Source: Symbiodinium natans (taxonomy: Eukaryota > Sar > Dinophyceae > Suessiales > Symbiodiniaceae). From it: a DNA stretch of 64,000 nucleotides. Shown here piece after piece: positions 10,081-22,875 of the stretch (positions are counted from its first letter, which is position 1; the number at the start of each line of letters is the position of its first letter). Location: positions 146,501 through 210,500 of the forward strand of contig CAJNDS010002398.1 in NCBI GenBank assembly GCA_905221605.1, given 5' to 3'. The notes under the pieces were generated by a model. That model saw only the letters and a list, made by a program, of their open reading frames with translations. It ran no database searches and had not been told where the DNA came from. The position numbers and the translations under genes were made by a program.

Positions 10081-12344
10081 ACAGTTCAATGCTGCTCACC
10101 GTAAGGCCGTAGCCTTTTCAAGCCCACCCCTTTGCTACCATGCGGGTGACCTCCTGGCAACGGTTGGATGCCAGCTCTCGCCGCCTTCGAGCAGGTTTTT
10201 CGACAGTACGCCAGAGGCAGTTCGAGGGAGGGGCCAGCCGTGCCTCCTTACGCCTTTAACCTCTACTTCATGCCTCCCAGATTCCGAAAAAGCTTGAAAG
10301 CAACCGGCCTCCGGGCGTCTTCGTCCACTTGCTGCCCCAAGCTCGCGAAGCTGCGCAAGGCGCTTGAGAAGTGCTTCGCTCTTCGCTGTCTTGAAAACAT
10401 GGGAATCCTGAAACTCTGAGGGGCACCCTAAGCGCTTAAAGAAGGACACCTACAAGAGAAGTCTAGGCAAGCGAGAAGAGCGCTGGATATCTTCGGCTAT
10501 TTTGTGACGAGAACTTCCGAAGCCCACCCCGGGCTTTGTTTGGCTCGGCAAAAGCTGGCGAATAGCTCCAGATACCCGCATTCTACCCAGTGCAACAACC
10601 ACCCCTCCCCTGTGTTCCGCAGAGGTCACATGATCAAAGCTACAGCTACAAGCCGACACAAGCCGACACAACCCAGGGCGAGCCTTGATCCCAGGGCCAG
10701 CCTGAGTCCACGAGCAACAGTTCCGAAGGAATAAGAAGTCAAAACACTGCGCTGAGACTGAGGGTTCATATGGGATCCCGGACAGTTTCTGGCGCAGTGG
10801 ATCATCTGCCTGCCAGGAGCATCTAGGCATTCACAAGCAAACCGGCTGACTGCCGACCGAACTGCCTCAACCTTGGGCTCGTCCGGCTCTCTCACTTGGG
10901 GCTTCAGTTCGATCCTGGCAGCGCCTACCGACTGTCTCTGAGAACTCAAAACTCCAATGATGGTCGGGGCTGGATCAAAAGTTCCACAAGATCGGCCCCG
11001 AAGCCTTCTAAGATGCGCAGTGCCAAGTGTATGTTTCGTATGCTTCCTTAGCCGGCCCGCATTCAAGCTCCGATCCGCCTTTCCACCCAAAAATCGCCCT
11101 TGACTCCCCCACCAAGGCAAGACCGATCGGGCTGCGGTTTCCGCAATTCCGTCGCTTTTGCTTGGGTACAGATGACGGGCATAGAGGACGTCCTTACAAG
11201 GTTACAGCTGGAGTGTGGTCTTCTCCGTATGTCACTAAACATAGTCTAGTGTGGATTCAAATGTCCCTCAAGGCGGACCCACGCAGCACACTTGCTCTAC
11301 ACCTGACAAAACAAACCGAAACCCGAAAGCTCCATCAAATGCCCAAGCTCTTGCTGAATCTCCTGGGCGTACGCAGGTGACCGGTCATTGATAGGCCGCC
11401 GGAGCGAAACCGGAGACCTTTGGAGAGCCACAATGGATGCTTGCCAAAGCCTGTGCCTTCCGGGCCAAGAGAGCCTGGGGGCTAACCCCCAGAAACGCCT
11501 ACATGAGGTGCTCTCACATCGCAAGGACGAGGGATGCCCAAAGCTAGTGCCACGATGCTTAGGATTCCTCTAAACCAATCTACCACCAATCAACCAACAT
11601 AGTCATCAGTAAGAGCACTCCCAAACCTCACGTCCGGAAGAATTCATCGGGCCAAGTGGTCCCAAGCGTCGCCCTAAACAGCCCAAACCCGGAATCTGGA
11701 GGTGTATAGTGTCCAGCGGGTTCAAAAAAGCACAACAGGCCCCAGCTCCCTCCCACAGTCCGGCCGAAAAACCCCACATCTCAAAACCCAAACCGAATGC
11801 TGCAGCAGATGTGCATGAGCATGGGCTCGGAAAGAAGTGAGGTTTTTCTTTGCGCAACGGGTGAATAGTGTAGCACAGCATCAAAGCGAATCCTGAGCCA
11901 AGGACGTCTCATGGAAGGAGAGGATGTTCCTGCTCCTTCTCGGGGATAAATGAAAGAAACAAGCGCTCGCAGCATTGCGACACATCTTCAATATCTTCAG
12001 GGAGTTGCCCGACTGAACTACATCATGAGCAGCCACAGGTGTTTCAGGTCCCCGTCCGGTCAAAGTCGGTTTGCTGTACGCTTGGACGTCGATTTAACAC
12101 GCAAGCAAAAAAAGGACGGGCACCTTCCCAAACCTCTCCATCAACTGCGACCTGCAGGCTGCGAACAGAGAACAACAGAACAATGCTGCAGATTCCAGTG
12201 CTCTCTGGCTAAGGTCGTGATGAATTTCAGCACACAGAAACGAGCTGCTGGCAGAGCCCATCGCTTTGCAACTCTGGGAACACCCATGTCCTTCTGCCCG
12301 TGATTCACTAATGTCACTAATGTTCCTATACGGCGGAGGTGCCT
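10081..12344. other. No gene recognised
   Basis: Only short ORFs, none with a known motif. The longest (minus strand, 10626-11120) has no recognisable domain. There is a small direct repeat AGCCGACACA at about 10652-10671. Confidence 0.4.
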
Positions 12345-12535
12345 TCTTGCTTCTAGGTGTGGCGGGACCCGGATTTTCCTAGGTGCGGCGGGACCCTTTC
12401 TTCGTTTCCTAGGTGTGGCGGGATCCTTTTTTTCTCCCAGGTGTTGTGGGCCTTTGTCTTCCCAGGTGTGGCAGGACTCGCTTTGTCTCGCCTAGGTGTA
12501 GTTGAACCCTTTTCTTTTCTTGCCTAGGTCCTATC
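12345..12535 (+). repeat. Tandem array of CCTAGGTGTGGCGGGACC-type units
   Basis: About six diverged copies of a unit containing CTAGGTGTGGCGGGACC, spaced by T-rich tracts of about 10-20 bases. The reverse-complement motif recurs at 13308-13458. Confidence 0.85.
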
Positions 12536-12594
12536 CCCCCGTTTGCAATTCACGGTGTTTTGTATAACGGGCTTTGAATGGATTCGACATATGC

Positions 12595-12800
12595 AGGGCT
12601 GTGGGGGATTGCTGCTTGCAAAGACGGGTTTGGTAAATTCACATGCTTCTTGAAGCCATTTCTCTCAATAAGCGGGGGGGGTGTGGGGGATTGCTGCTTG
12701 AAAAGAGGGGTTTGGTAAGTTCACAGGTTCTCGAAGCCATGGAAAACAAGCGGGCGGGGTGTATGACGAGTTTTGACAGGATTCAAATAAGCAGGGGTTG
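12595..12800 (+). repeat. 80-bp tandem repeat, two clear copies plus a decayed third
   Basis: GTGGGGGATTGCTGCTTG begins at 12601 and again at 12681, each followed by GGGTTTGGTAA, TTCACA and GAAGCCAT. A weaker third copy follows to about 12800. Confidence 0.75.
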
Positions 12801-13184
12801 GGGGGGGTGCCAGCGACAGGTTTGGAACCAATTCAGTCGGCTTTTTCTCTTCATGGTATCTTATTTGCACGACTACTTGCAAGCACGATGCTTGTAATCA
12901 TGACGGGCTTTGAAAGGATTAAAAGAAGTGGAGGTCCGAAAGCACTGCAGGCACTCGAGCAAGACCACTCGACCCTGCACGGTGACACACTCGGACAACT
13001 GTCGCAAGCACACATGTCAAGCCACATGCAATTGCTACGGCCTACCTGCCCAGGCCAAAGCATACCCTGCACACAACGCACTCCCGACTCCCGGATCCCT
13101 CTTCGTGCCCCCGCCAGACATTCAGAACACTACGCCAAAATGCTGCTTGATGTCTTATGTCTTACGCCTTGACCAGGCAAGGGA

Positions 13185-13458
13185 CGAGGACCAGAGGACC
13201 ACCCAAAAAAAACAGTCAACCAGAGGACGAGGACCAGGAGGACCAAGGGACTAGAGGACCGAGGGACCAAGGACCGCATCACCAGGGGACCAGGCGACCA
13301 AGGGGGCCCGCCACACCTAGGAAAAAACAAAACGCCACACCACCACCACCACCACCACCACCACCACACCTAGGAAAAGAGAAGGTTCCGTTAAGAGACC
13401 AGGGTACCAAGCAGGCCCGCCACACCTCGGAGAAAAACAACAGCCACACCTAAGAAAA
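13185..13458 (-). repeat. GGACCA-rich tract and inverted copies of the CTAGGTGTGG motif
   Basis: 13185-13305 is a purine-rich tract of GGACCA/GAGGACC words. From 13308 the words CGCCACACCTAGGAAAA, CCACACCTAGGAAAAG, CGCCACACCTCGGAG and GCCACACCTAAGAAAA appear. These are the reverse complement of the 12345-12535 array, and a CAC-triplet run is inserted at about 13338-13368. Confidence 0.8.
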
Positions 13459-13497
13459 AACCAACATCGGGCCCACAAAGGGCACAGAACACTAAGC

Positions 13498-13590
13498 TCC
13501 CCCCTTCCCTAAAGCCCCTGAAGCTCATAACTATCAAACCCGAAACACCCTACCCTAAACCCAGGCCAAACTCCCTAAAACACCCAAAGT
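13498..13590. repeat. Degenerate CCCTAAA-like tract
   Basis: CCCTAAAG, CCCTACCCTAAACCC, TCCCTAAAACACCC and similar words follow one another. This resembles a worn telomere-type repeat of the CCCTAAA class. Confidence 0.5.
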
Positions 13591-16345
13591 TCGGAGCCTG
13601 GGGGGCTGAGGGTCGACGTCTCCGAAGCTCATCCAGACGCGCGGAGACGGAGCTTCCCAGGTCTCCGAAAACAGTTGGGTCCAATGCTAGGGCTGACAGG
13701 GCCTCTTGCGCAGGACCCTCTTGGCAGGAATCCCATTCAGTACTGAAACTCTGCCTGGTTTCAGCTATGTCTGGTTGAGGCCTCTCTCTCTACCAGCTCC
13801 ATCTGACTAGTGAGTGTGTTGGCTCCTGAACTTTCGAAGCTCCGGTCTGTGGCTCTACACGGGCTCACTCTTCAATCACAAGACTCGAGCCTTCCGGCCC
13901 CCTGAGCGGCTGAAGCCCATACCTCAGTAAAACACACTCAAGAATGCTTGCCAGCCCCGCACTTGCCAGGGCTCAGACCGGCCATCAGCCTGATTTCACA
14001 CATTTGAGCAGACGAATCAGCTTCCACTGCGAACAGACAAGACACCTGTCGAGCCTTATGCCCCAAATTGTCCCAAGATCAAACGACGTCCGGCCTGTTT
14101 GACCAGGGAACACGGCTGCACCTCAAAAGAAGGCAGGTGCACAAGAGAGGCAAGGCCCTTCAAGTTTGCCATCGATGCGGGCCACGGCATCCGGCCGGGC
14201 TGAGTGATAAGTCGGGGGCCATCCGCAACAACCTCCAAGATAAGCCGGAAGCCTCCATCTTGTGGAGCTGCGGAAGTGCAAAGCAGTAATTAACATGTCA
14301 AGCCGGACACACTTTTGTCGAAGAAACAAACTAACGCACAGCCCGTGAACAACCGCCTCGATGGCTGCTGGCGCATGGACGACCGATTCTGTATGCTTCA
14401 CTCACTCTTTTACGTTACTGGCTAGTTTGCAGTGTCCAGCTTCAATGTCCAAGTTCAACCACCTACAACTGCAGAATTTCCGCGGCATGCGTTTAGCAGC
14501 TTGATTCCCAAGGTTCGAGCCCAAAACGCTTGAAAGCATGAGAACCACCTTTCGCTCTGTGGAACAAACCCTTCCAACTGCCCCAAGAACCATAACCTTT
14601 CAAAGCCCAGAAGCATAAAGACCCTACGCTCCGATCAATAAGCTCCATGCCAAAACCCTAAAGCCCAAATAGACTAATGGGAGCCTTACAGTGAGGGATG
14701 ATCCACCCCACTGCTCGTCACAACATCCACTGGGGTGCTCTTTCCAGGCTTTCCGCATCCGTAGTAAGCAGGGCATGAAAGCTGGTACAGCGCGATCGGC
14801 ATCTTGTAGCTGCAGCTGGACGTGGGCCGTTGCCTGAACTTTGCCTGAACTTTAGGACACTGGGCGCACAGCCCGCAGGGCAAAAGGCAACAGATGCCGT
14901 GCAGCACCGTCACTCTCTGAGCTCGCTCATGTCCATCGGGTTGTGTCCCTAAGTCCGGGGCCACCAGCATTAGCGGAAACACATGTTTTGCACACTCTTT
15001 CCGCGCCCGCTCGGGTCTATCGAACTGTGTGCCGGAAGCGATACAGCTAGCTGTTCTGACACGACTTGCCATGAATACTCTTGTGTTGCAAATACCAAAA
15101 AATGACTGCCTCCACGTGTTGTGTACAGCCTGCTGCGCAAATTGATACTATTCGAATATGTTCGAAGTTTACCCTCGAGTCCTGAGTCATGGGCATTGAT
15201 ACTTAAACTTGTCTTATCACGTCTTGCAATACCCGCTCCTGTCCATCGTTCCTGCTCATGCACGTCGAACTCGGTTGGAAAGCCACGCCACAAGCATCTG
15301 TTCAACTGATCGAAATGGTCTGGCACTTATGCATGTGTTCATGTCTTGCTGCTTGTTGATGGCCCTTTCTGCTGCGTGTCAGCCCAATGCGCGCACACAC
15401 ACACAGAGACACACACGCAGCCTTCTTTGCATGGAGTCCGCATATGCGGGTGCCCGCAGTCACGAGTGCCCTTCGGCCTGTGGGTGTGCTCTGCATTTCT
15501 GCGCAGCTTTTACAGGCGCTGGGATCCCAGCTGTTCTTTCCTTCACCCCGTCAGGCGAGTGCACACTATGGACGTCTTTTGCCATCGACTCCTGCACCAC
15601 CTCCGAAAGGTCAACTGGGTCCACAGTGCTTGCGCCCTTCTGGACTCTGTATGCTCAGGAACAAGAAACCGAGGAATAGGAACGGGACAGCGTAGTACAT
15701 CTCATGTTTAACCCAAAATCCTAAAGTGGCTGACGCCTGACACTTTTCTGCACTCGCGCCACATTTGCGGAACTAGAAAGGCTTGGCTGTATTGCCGAAA
15801 GTTCGCCTCCCACTTTCTCAGAGAAGCATGTAGTGCTTAGGGGTCTTAGGGTCCTGAAATCCAAAACAGGCCGTCGAGGCTCTGGAAAGCAGGCAGAGGA
15901 CCCCCGGCCGTGAGACGGGCTGGAACAAAGCACAGCCTCCACCGCTTTGCACCCAAGTGACACAAACCAACACCGACTGTTGTAGAACAGAGGAGCTTAA
16001 GAAACCCCTAAAATCTACCGCAGACCCAGCGTCATCCGTGAGGGTGCTTCTGCACCTGACCATGGCAATCACGGCTCAACCCTCAAACAAGTCATGAGCT
16101 TTGGTCTTTCCGAGTCTTTCCTATGGGCTCTGGCATGTCACCGGGCTTGCGGCCGAGCTTTCGCAAGAAGCCACTTTCCTCGAACTCCGCCTGAGCTGCA
16201 AGGCATGGACTCGTTTCCTTTTTTGGGGGGGCGGGGGGGGGGGCGGCGGCGGGGGGTGAGGGGAAGGTTGGGTGGGGAGGCTACCCAGAAGACCAAAAGT
16301 GTAAAGACCTGACCTTGCCAAAACCTGCACAGCTCTCACCTCAGA
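13591..16345. other. No gene recognised
   Basis: ORFs are short and without motifs. Short CA-rich words occur at 15390-15420, and a G-run with GGCGGC words at 16224-16265. Confidence 0.4.
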
Positions 16346-16408
16346 AATGCCTCGTAAAATACCTCGTAAAATACCTCGTAATACCTCGTAATACCTCGTA
16401 GTACCTCA
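16346..16408. repeat. Short tandem repeat CCTCGTAAAATA / CCTCGTAATA
   Basis: Five to six copies of a 10-12 base unit (ACCTCGTAAAAT, then ACCTCGTAAT, then ACCTCGTAGT). The A-run shortens copy by copy toward the right. Confidence 0.9.
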
Positions 16409-19400
16409 GCTCGGCTCGGCCCCGGCACCCTGCAGCGGAGCTGGGGCGCCGTAGTCGTGCGCCGCAGGTGCCGCTCTGCCGCTCCGCGCAGCGTCTGCCA
16501 GGGGTTCAGAGGGTCGCCACGATGCCCTTGGGGGTCTGGGGGGGGTTTAGGTGGCAGGCCTTGAAAAGGAAGGTTTCGGGATTGCACATCTTCTTTGAAG
16601 GGTGCCCGATGCCCTCACCGGAGGTTTCAAACCGGAGACGGGACGATGCCTTGGGCTGCAGCGCTTGGCATTTTGGGCGTTTCTCAAGTTTTGTAGGCTC
16701 TATATGCAAGCCTCGCGAACCCTGAACTTCCCTGAACCTGAACTCCACAGCCTCCGCATGTCGGATCTCGCTCGCCCTCGCAAGAGCCACCTCAAGGGAG
16801 CTCCGCCAAGAGGGTGGCGGTAGGGCTTAGCACGACTGTTCAAGCAACCTCGTTTCAACAGGGCAGTGTCAGCTTTAGACCTCCGGACTTAAATAACCGA
16901 AATGCAGATGTAACTTGAGCCCCGGGGCACATACGTGATCTGCTGGCAAGGCAACACAAGGCCAACGGGTATTGCCAAGCCAGCGACCGTGTGCTCCGGT
17001 TGCCAAGCCCGTACATCCGGTGGACAACCTCGAACAACGAAACACCACAAGTCTCCCAACACAGCAATTGCACAAAACCTCCACATCCGCACTTCAGCCA
17101 CAGATCTTTACACGCTATGCCATTCTGCTTGACTCTGGCAAAGGGAAGCTGCCAAGGGCTTTTGAGGGCCAGGCGTGGGCCGCGCCCTGAGCCTCCGTGC
17201 AATGGTTGGCACTTGCATTGATGGACCAGGAAAAACACGCTTCTAAGGCTTCAACTTCCATGTGCAAATCGATGCGGCATATACTGCTAGCCTGCTAAGC
17301 CAGGACCTGAAAACACAAATTCTCTCGAATTGAAGGCGATATGGTTAAAACCCTCATCTCATCGAACCCAAGCCCTAACCTTCACAGAAAACCTTGAACC
17401 CTGCGAAGGTGAACTTGGTGTGCTCATGTGTGCTCCCAGCACCACCCAAGTGCCCCACGTGCAAGCACAGAACCGCGGATGAAGCCAGCATCCAGTGGGG
17501 TGAGAGCAAGGTCCTAGAATGCAGACACGGAAAAGGTTTAAGGCCTTGGGGGGAGAGGGGTTCGGAAGGCTAATGCACCTTGAACCATGGGCCCACCACT
17601 TTCGGACCCCTCGCATCGTCCCTGACAAGCTCCGGTTGTCCTTGTAGCAAGGCATGCGGCCCGTCCTGGGAAAGAGGCTTGTGCCACCTTAAAGCTGAGG
17701 CTTCGCATTTTTTAGATCACTTACTTGTAGCTCTACCTTCAGCAGAGTAGGGCAGTGAAGGAATGCGTGGGATGCAAATGCGTGGGAAGAAGGATGTAGC
17801 TGGCCATTCACAAAGAATGGCGAGAAAAGCAAGCATCTGCAATTGAGTCGCAACGGCTCAATGTAGGGCGCTGCAACGGCAGCTACCGGACGTGGAGACA
17901 ACCCCCTGTTCAATGCGTGCTCAAGCCGCACTTAATGGGAAGTTTTGGGGGAGCTTCAGAGGGATCTACAGAATCCTATAGGATACCTTATAGGATACTC
18001 CATAGATACTCTAGAGTTCTAAAGAATACCATAGAAGCCTACAGAATGCTACAGAATACTAGAAGACAGTCGGAAGCTTTCAGGCTTTTCAGAGAAAGAC
18101 TGCCCGGCGGCCCTTGTGATCCCGAAAGTCACAGTCATCGATCATGAGTTTTTTCGGAAACCCCCCAGATAACCCCCTTAGGTCTCTAAACTTCAGTGGA
18201 GCTTCCGGCACCGTGTCTTGCGAACCCTTGCGCAGTCGACTGAGAACTGTTACCCGATCGCGCATTTTGTGTTAGCAGCTTCCTTCGTGAACGTCTCGCA
18301 CTTAGTCTTCATGTCCGTCTATTTGTCTATTTGCCAGCGGTTGCCACAGAAGGCCGAGGCTACCACCGCACTGAGCATCGGTGAACGACCCAACGGGTCT
18401 CTTCCGAACAAGAATCGATGTAAGAAGCCGCTTGCTGGCACCGCCAGCAAGTGCACTGGCCAGCAAGTCAAAACGCCTCAACATTGTATATCACCACAGT
18501 GTGAAGTTCCCCAGGTGCAGGCCACACTCTTGGCTCAGCAAGCAACTCACGGGGGGGACTTGACTTCCGAACTCTGCCGTGCTTAGAAAGCTTCGCACGT
18601 GCAGAGCTTGTCAAAAATTTGAACTCTTTGGCGGTCGCACCGTGCTGCGGTATGCACATCTTGCCCCTGCCAGGCGATCTATGGGATTAGCGAGATATCA
18701 TAGAGATATCATGACGCATCAGAACTTGCTGGTGCCGCCCTCTGACAGGTGCCAAAGTGCAAGTCTCCCATGAGAAGTCCTCTGCTCCCAGCCGACTAAA
18801 CATGCTGAGGGCACAAACTAGAAGACTGGAAGCGCAAGCGCATTATGCGATAAGAACGTGAACCGGACGGAGCGGACACTTCAGCAGAGCCCAGAACCAG
18901 AAACACAGAGTAGCACATTATGCTTACAAGAGCACTCCAAATCACAAATCCCATGCCCAATCCAACACAAGGTCAGCTGCGAAGTGCAAGGAGCAAGTCA
19001 CTCCAAGCGCGAAGGCGCGACGCCTGAAAAGGGGAGATGATGGGGAGTGGGCTCTGAATCATTTGAACCTCCAATATTTGGAAGATGGGAGACCCTTTCC
19101 GGAGCGGCGTTTGACCATGTTTGACCCTAGAAGTTTCCATTTGGGTGAGCTAAGGTCTTCCGTTTAGCTCGGTGCAACCTGATGCTGAGCTCGACTCCGC
19201 AGGTCCGCCCGGCAAATCACATCGCCGGCGAAGGGTGCCTGCACGGAGGCAGCCCACTGGAGGGCAACCGGAGTGCCCTGTCAAGGCGCCTTAAAGGGCC
19301 CGCTGGAGGGGGCCCTGCTCAAGGCCATTAAGACGCCAAAACAGGGCACTTGGCGCTTGGGGTTAGGGGACGCGATGCACTGATTGGCTTGCGAAATCTT

Positions 19401-20339
19401 TTTAAGGGGGCGGTCTTGCGAAGCCCAGCTTTCTGCCCGAGATTTGTAAAGGAGAGTGGTGCCACGGAAGGCCCTCACAGAACGAGAAGATGAATCGCAG
19501 GGTGCAATCCAATGACCAATGACTTCTCTCCTTGCGCTCAGGAAACGTTCGGTGGGATCGTTCACAGTGTGTGCTGAGTCCTTCGGCAGAGCCCCGAGGG
19601 CCTTGAATGCAGTCTGCTAGAGTGTTCAGCCGCATAAACAGCTCTCAGCAAAAAGACGTATCCTATGGTCAAACAGTTAAAACATAGTTAAACTTAGCAG
19701 GCCGAAGCTTCTGACAACTCGGGTTCAGGCTTGGGTGGCTTAGGCGGCGTAGGGCTTTGGGACTTCTGAGGGCCTCTGTAGGGAGTAGCTGCCTATATTT
19801 GCAGGACGAGGTTCACGCATTAAAGGGCGTTTGGGGCCTCTAAGCTACCATGGCTAAGCTACCATGGACTCTTTCCCTGCAAAAATTCTCGGCACGCCGT
19901 TCCGAAAAAGCATCCAAGATCTTGCAGCCCGCCTCCGAGCCCCATTCGCAGAGCCCGAGGGCATGAGGCCTTGTCATATCTTGTCGTGGTTCGTGAGCGA
20001 GATCTGTCTCATCGGCATGTGACATGAAAGCTCTACCCTCAGGCGCCGGTATCTCTCTTGCTTTGTTGCAAGGATCTCTGCTCCCCGGGGCCAGCACCAG
20101 GGGGCAGTGAAGAGTTTGGGCTGTACCTGAGCGTGGCATTTGGGCTCAGGTGCTTACAACAAGAGATTGCATAGGCAGCTTATGTGCACCTTTCGAAGCC
20201 TTCGAGCTGAAACACACTTAAACTAGGAGACATCGACCGTCAGAGCTGTGTTTGCGGATGAGTACTGCACAGCTCGCTTGCATGTCAGCCTGTAACTGCT
20301 CCATCAGCTTTCTCATTCGGTGAAACCACGCTTTGGGCT
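16409..20339. other. No gene recognised; small irregular repeat at 17965-18065
   Basis: No domain or RNA gene recognised. At 17965-18065 words such as ATCCTATAGGATACC, ATAGATACT and TACAGAATGCTACAGAATACT form a loose, partly palindromic repeat. A small tandem GATATCATA is at about 18692-18713. Confidence 0.4.
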
Positions 20340-20672
20340 TGGGACCCACCAATCACCACGAAACCACCACCCACCACGAAACTACGACACCACCACCAAC
20401 ACACGAAACCACCACCCACCACTCGCCACCCACACCCAACACCCGCCACCACCACCCACACCCACCACCCACCACCACCACCACCACCACCCACCACCAC
20501 CCACCACCACCCACCCACCACCACCACCCACCAGCACCACCCACCACCACCACCACCACCACCACCACCACCACCACACCCACCAGCACCACCACCGCCA
20601 CCGCCACCACCACCACCACCACCACCACCACCACCACCACCACTAGCACCACCACCACCACCGCACAGACAC
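20340..20672. repeat. CAC trinucleotide microsatellite
   Basis: About 330 bases of CAC/CCA with occasional CCCA, CAG and CCG variants. The His/Pro/Thr and Gly/Val/Trp ORFs across it are repeat products. Confidence 0.97.
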
Positions 20673-22426
20673 ACGGAGACACGGACACAATCTCATGGCG
20701 ACCTGGTGTGGACCAACATGCAAAATGCCTGGAAGGTCGAATCAGAAGTTCCTCAAAGCGTGGGCATACATGAGCAGCCTCCATCCTTCGTGCGAAAAAG
20801 TCACTCCAGCGAAGGTTCTCCAAGCCAGGTTCCTGGCTTCAAGGAGGGTTTCTGGGTGGTCTGCATATTTTCGAGACCTTGGAACACTCCTGCTGCATAA
20901 TCTTTGGAACCACCGCTGCGTTCAGGAAACCCCCCATTCTGAGGATTGTTCCCACTGCTTTTTCGGTGGCAAAAAGCGGTGGTGTCAGGGTCGCTCCAGC
21001 AAATGTGCCCGACCCTTCATGTGCTGTCCTAGCGTGGCCCAATAGTTTCCCTGTGGCGCCTGGCAAAAATCCACCATTCTGTACGAGAATCAACTTCTCG
21101 ATCTGCATCTTAAATGCCTGCACCAGATGACTTCCGTTGGACCCCCCCCCTTCCTCAACTCAAGCCCACACAGGCCCGAAAAGAAAGCGATCCGTGTCTT
21201 CGGCCAAGCAGGCTCTGAGCTGGCGTAGAAGCTGATAAGGCAGGCCAATCAATGGGGCAACACATGAAAGAAGGGCTCTCAAAAAGGCAAGAAGGTGCCC
21301 AAAACTGCTCCCTTCGACTCCGTGAAATCCCTCGCCTCCATTGCCTGCAGCAAGTGTGCTATGGCGACACATTGATCTCGAAGTTCTTGAATTGCCTGTG
21401 CCAAGGGTCCCACTTTGGGGAGTTTTGTTCAGAGTCTTCTCTGATCCCTGGCACATGCACCCGAGTCGAGCCCGGCATGCCCAACCTTGAAAAGCGCCTT
21501 TACCTCTGTATCACCTCGCTGCCGCGGGGGGGACCCTCCTGGCCGCACAGAGCAAGAACATGAGAACTTGCGCACGTCGGCTGAGAAACTCTTCCTCGAA
21601 CCTTGATCTCCCTGTTGAAAGCCGTCGTTGGGTCTTTGCAGCAGAGGCCTGGGAGCCAAATTTTCACATCTCATGGCAACTACAGCGAGAATACTTCCAT
21701 AAATGGGAGGTGTTGCTGAGAAGCCAGCGGGGCCGTCGGAGCCACAATTGCGCGGGGAATGCCCTTGGTCAAATCAGGAATGCTGCCCTTGGCTTGTTGG
21801 GGCCTACTTTGAACGCCAAATTTGTGGTTGACCTCTCGATCCCACTCCGTACTCTTGTCTCAAGAAAAGGAAAGCCCAACTAGACCCCGGGCCGCGTAGC
21901 CCCAAGCCTCTGAAAAGGGGCCATGTAGGCTCCGGGGGGTTCGGAGTTTGCTGTAGAGCGTGACCGACAAGCATTACAACAAGCGTCACACGTCGTGAAA
22001 CTACAAAGCTGAGCTTCCGGCGACACAAGTCGGAACTGAGATTAAATCGCCTGCCGCCGAATGAGCTCAGCGAGATGCTTGGGCCCGGGTCATGAGGCAG
22101 TGCATCAGGTTTAGCTTCGGATCTAGGGTCTTTCGTGCGCCGATGAGCTGAGCAAATCGGGCACAGGGATCGAATGCTGGAAAACTGATATACTTGTGTC
22201 GTTGCGGGAACCATTCATGCTTTGGATGTGGGTAGCTTCATACCACGCCCCGCTGTCACACAGCTCCACAGAGTGCCCCCATAGGCCATGACTAAGTTAG
22301 GATGGGAAGTCACCCCGAGCACTGACAAGGGTGTCTCAAGGCCTGTCCAAGCAAGAGCTAAGGCGGAACAAATGCATGTCCAAGTAGCAAAAATCTAGTC
22401 ACGCCATGCTGAGCAAAAGAAAAACA
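20673..22426. other. No gene recognised
   Basis: Ordinary composition. ORFs of up to about 136 codons occur on both strands but none carries a recognisable motif. Confidence 0.4.
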
Positions 22427-22468
22427 AACACACACACACACACACAGAGACACACACAGACACACACA

Positions 22469-22510
<42 letters not shown>
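22427..22510. repeat. CA microsatellite
   Basis: CACACA run with CAGACA interruptions. Confidence 0.95.
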
Positions 22511-22513
<3 letters not shown>

Positions 22514-22797
22514 GCATATCTCCACGCCAAGTCTCGGGTCCTTTCACCTGAAAATCACCTTGTTATCCTGACAACTTAGAACCTTGCTACTCTTGGAACA
22601 CAACATGCAGCGACGCACACAACGAAAACTCTCAGCATCTGCAGGTACGCGGAAATGATCAGTTCCCATATCAGCCATGAATGCAGCCCTCTTCGTTGGA
22701 CCACCAACTGCATTAATGGGGCGGTCCCCTGCATGCTTTAATGGTGAAAGCTCAGACACTGGACTACGTACACTTCCTCCCTTGGCAACAGGGTTGG

Positions 22798-22833
22798 CAC
22801 GCACGCACGCACGCACGCACGCGCACGCACGCA

Positions 22834-22873
<40 letters not shown>
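22798..22873. repeat. GCAC then CA microsatellite
   Basis: GCAC tetranucleotides pass into CA dinucleotides. This is the same GCAC-to-CA transition (in reverse complement) as the large array at 8.3-10.1 kb. Confidence 0.95.

Positions 22874-22875
<2 letters not shown>

Noticed and set aside
20285-20823. Gly/Val/Trp- and His/Pro/Thr-rich ORFs
   Set aside because: Translations of the CAC triplet repeat.
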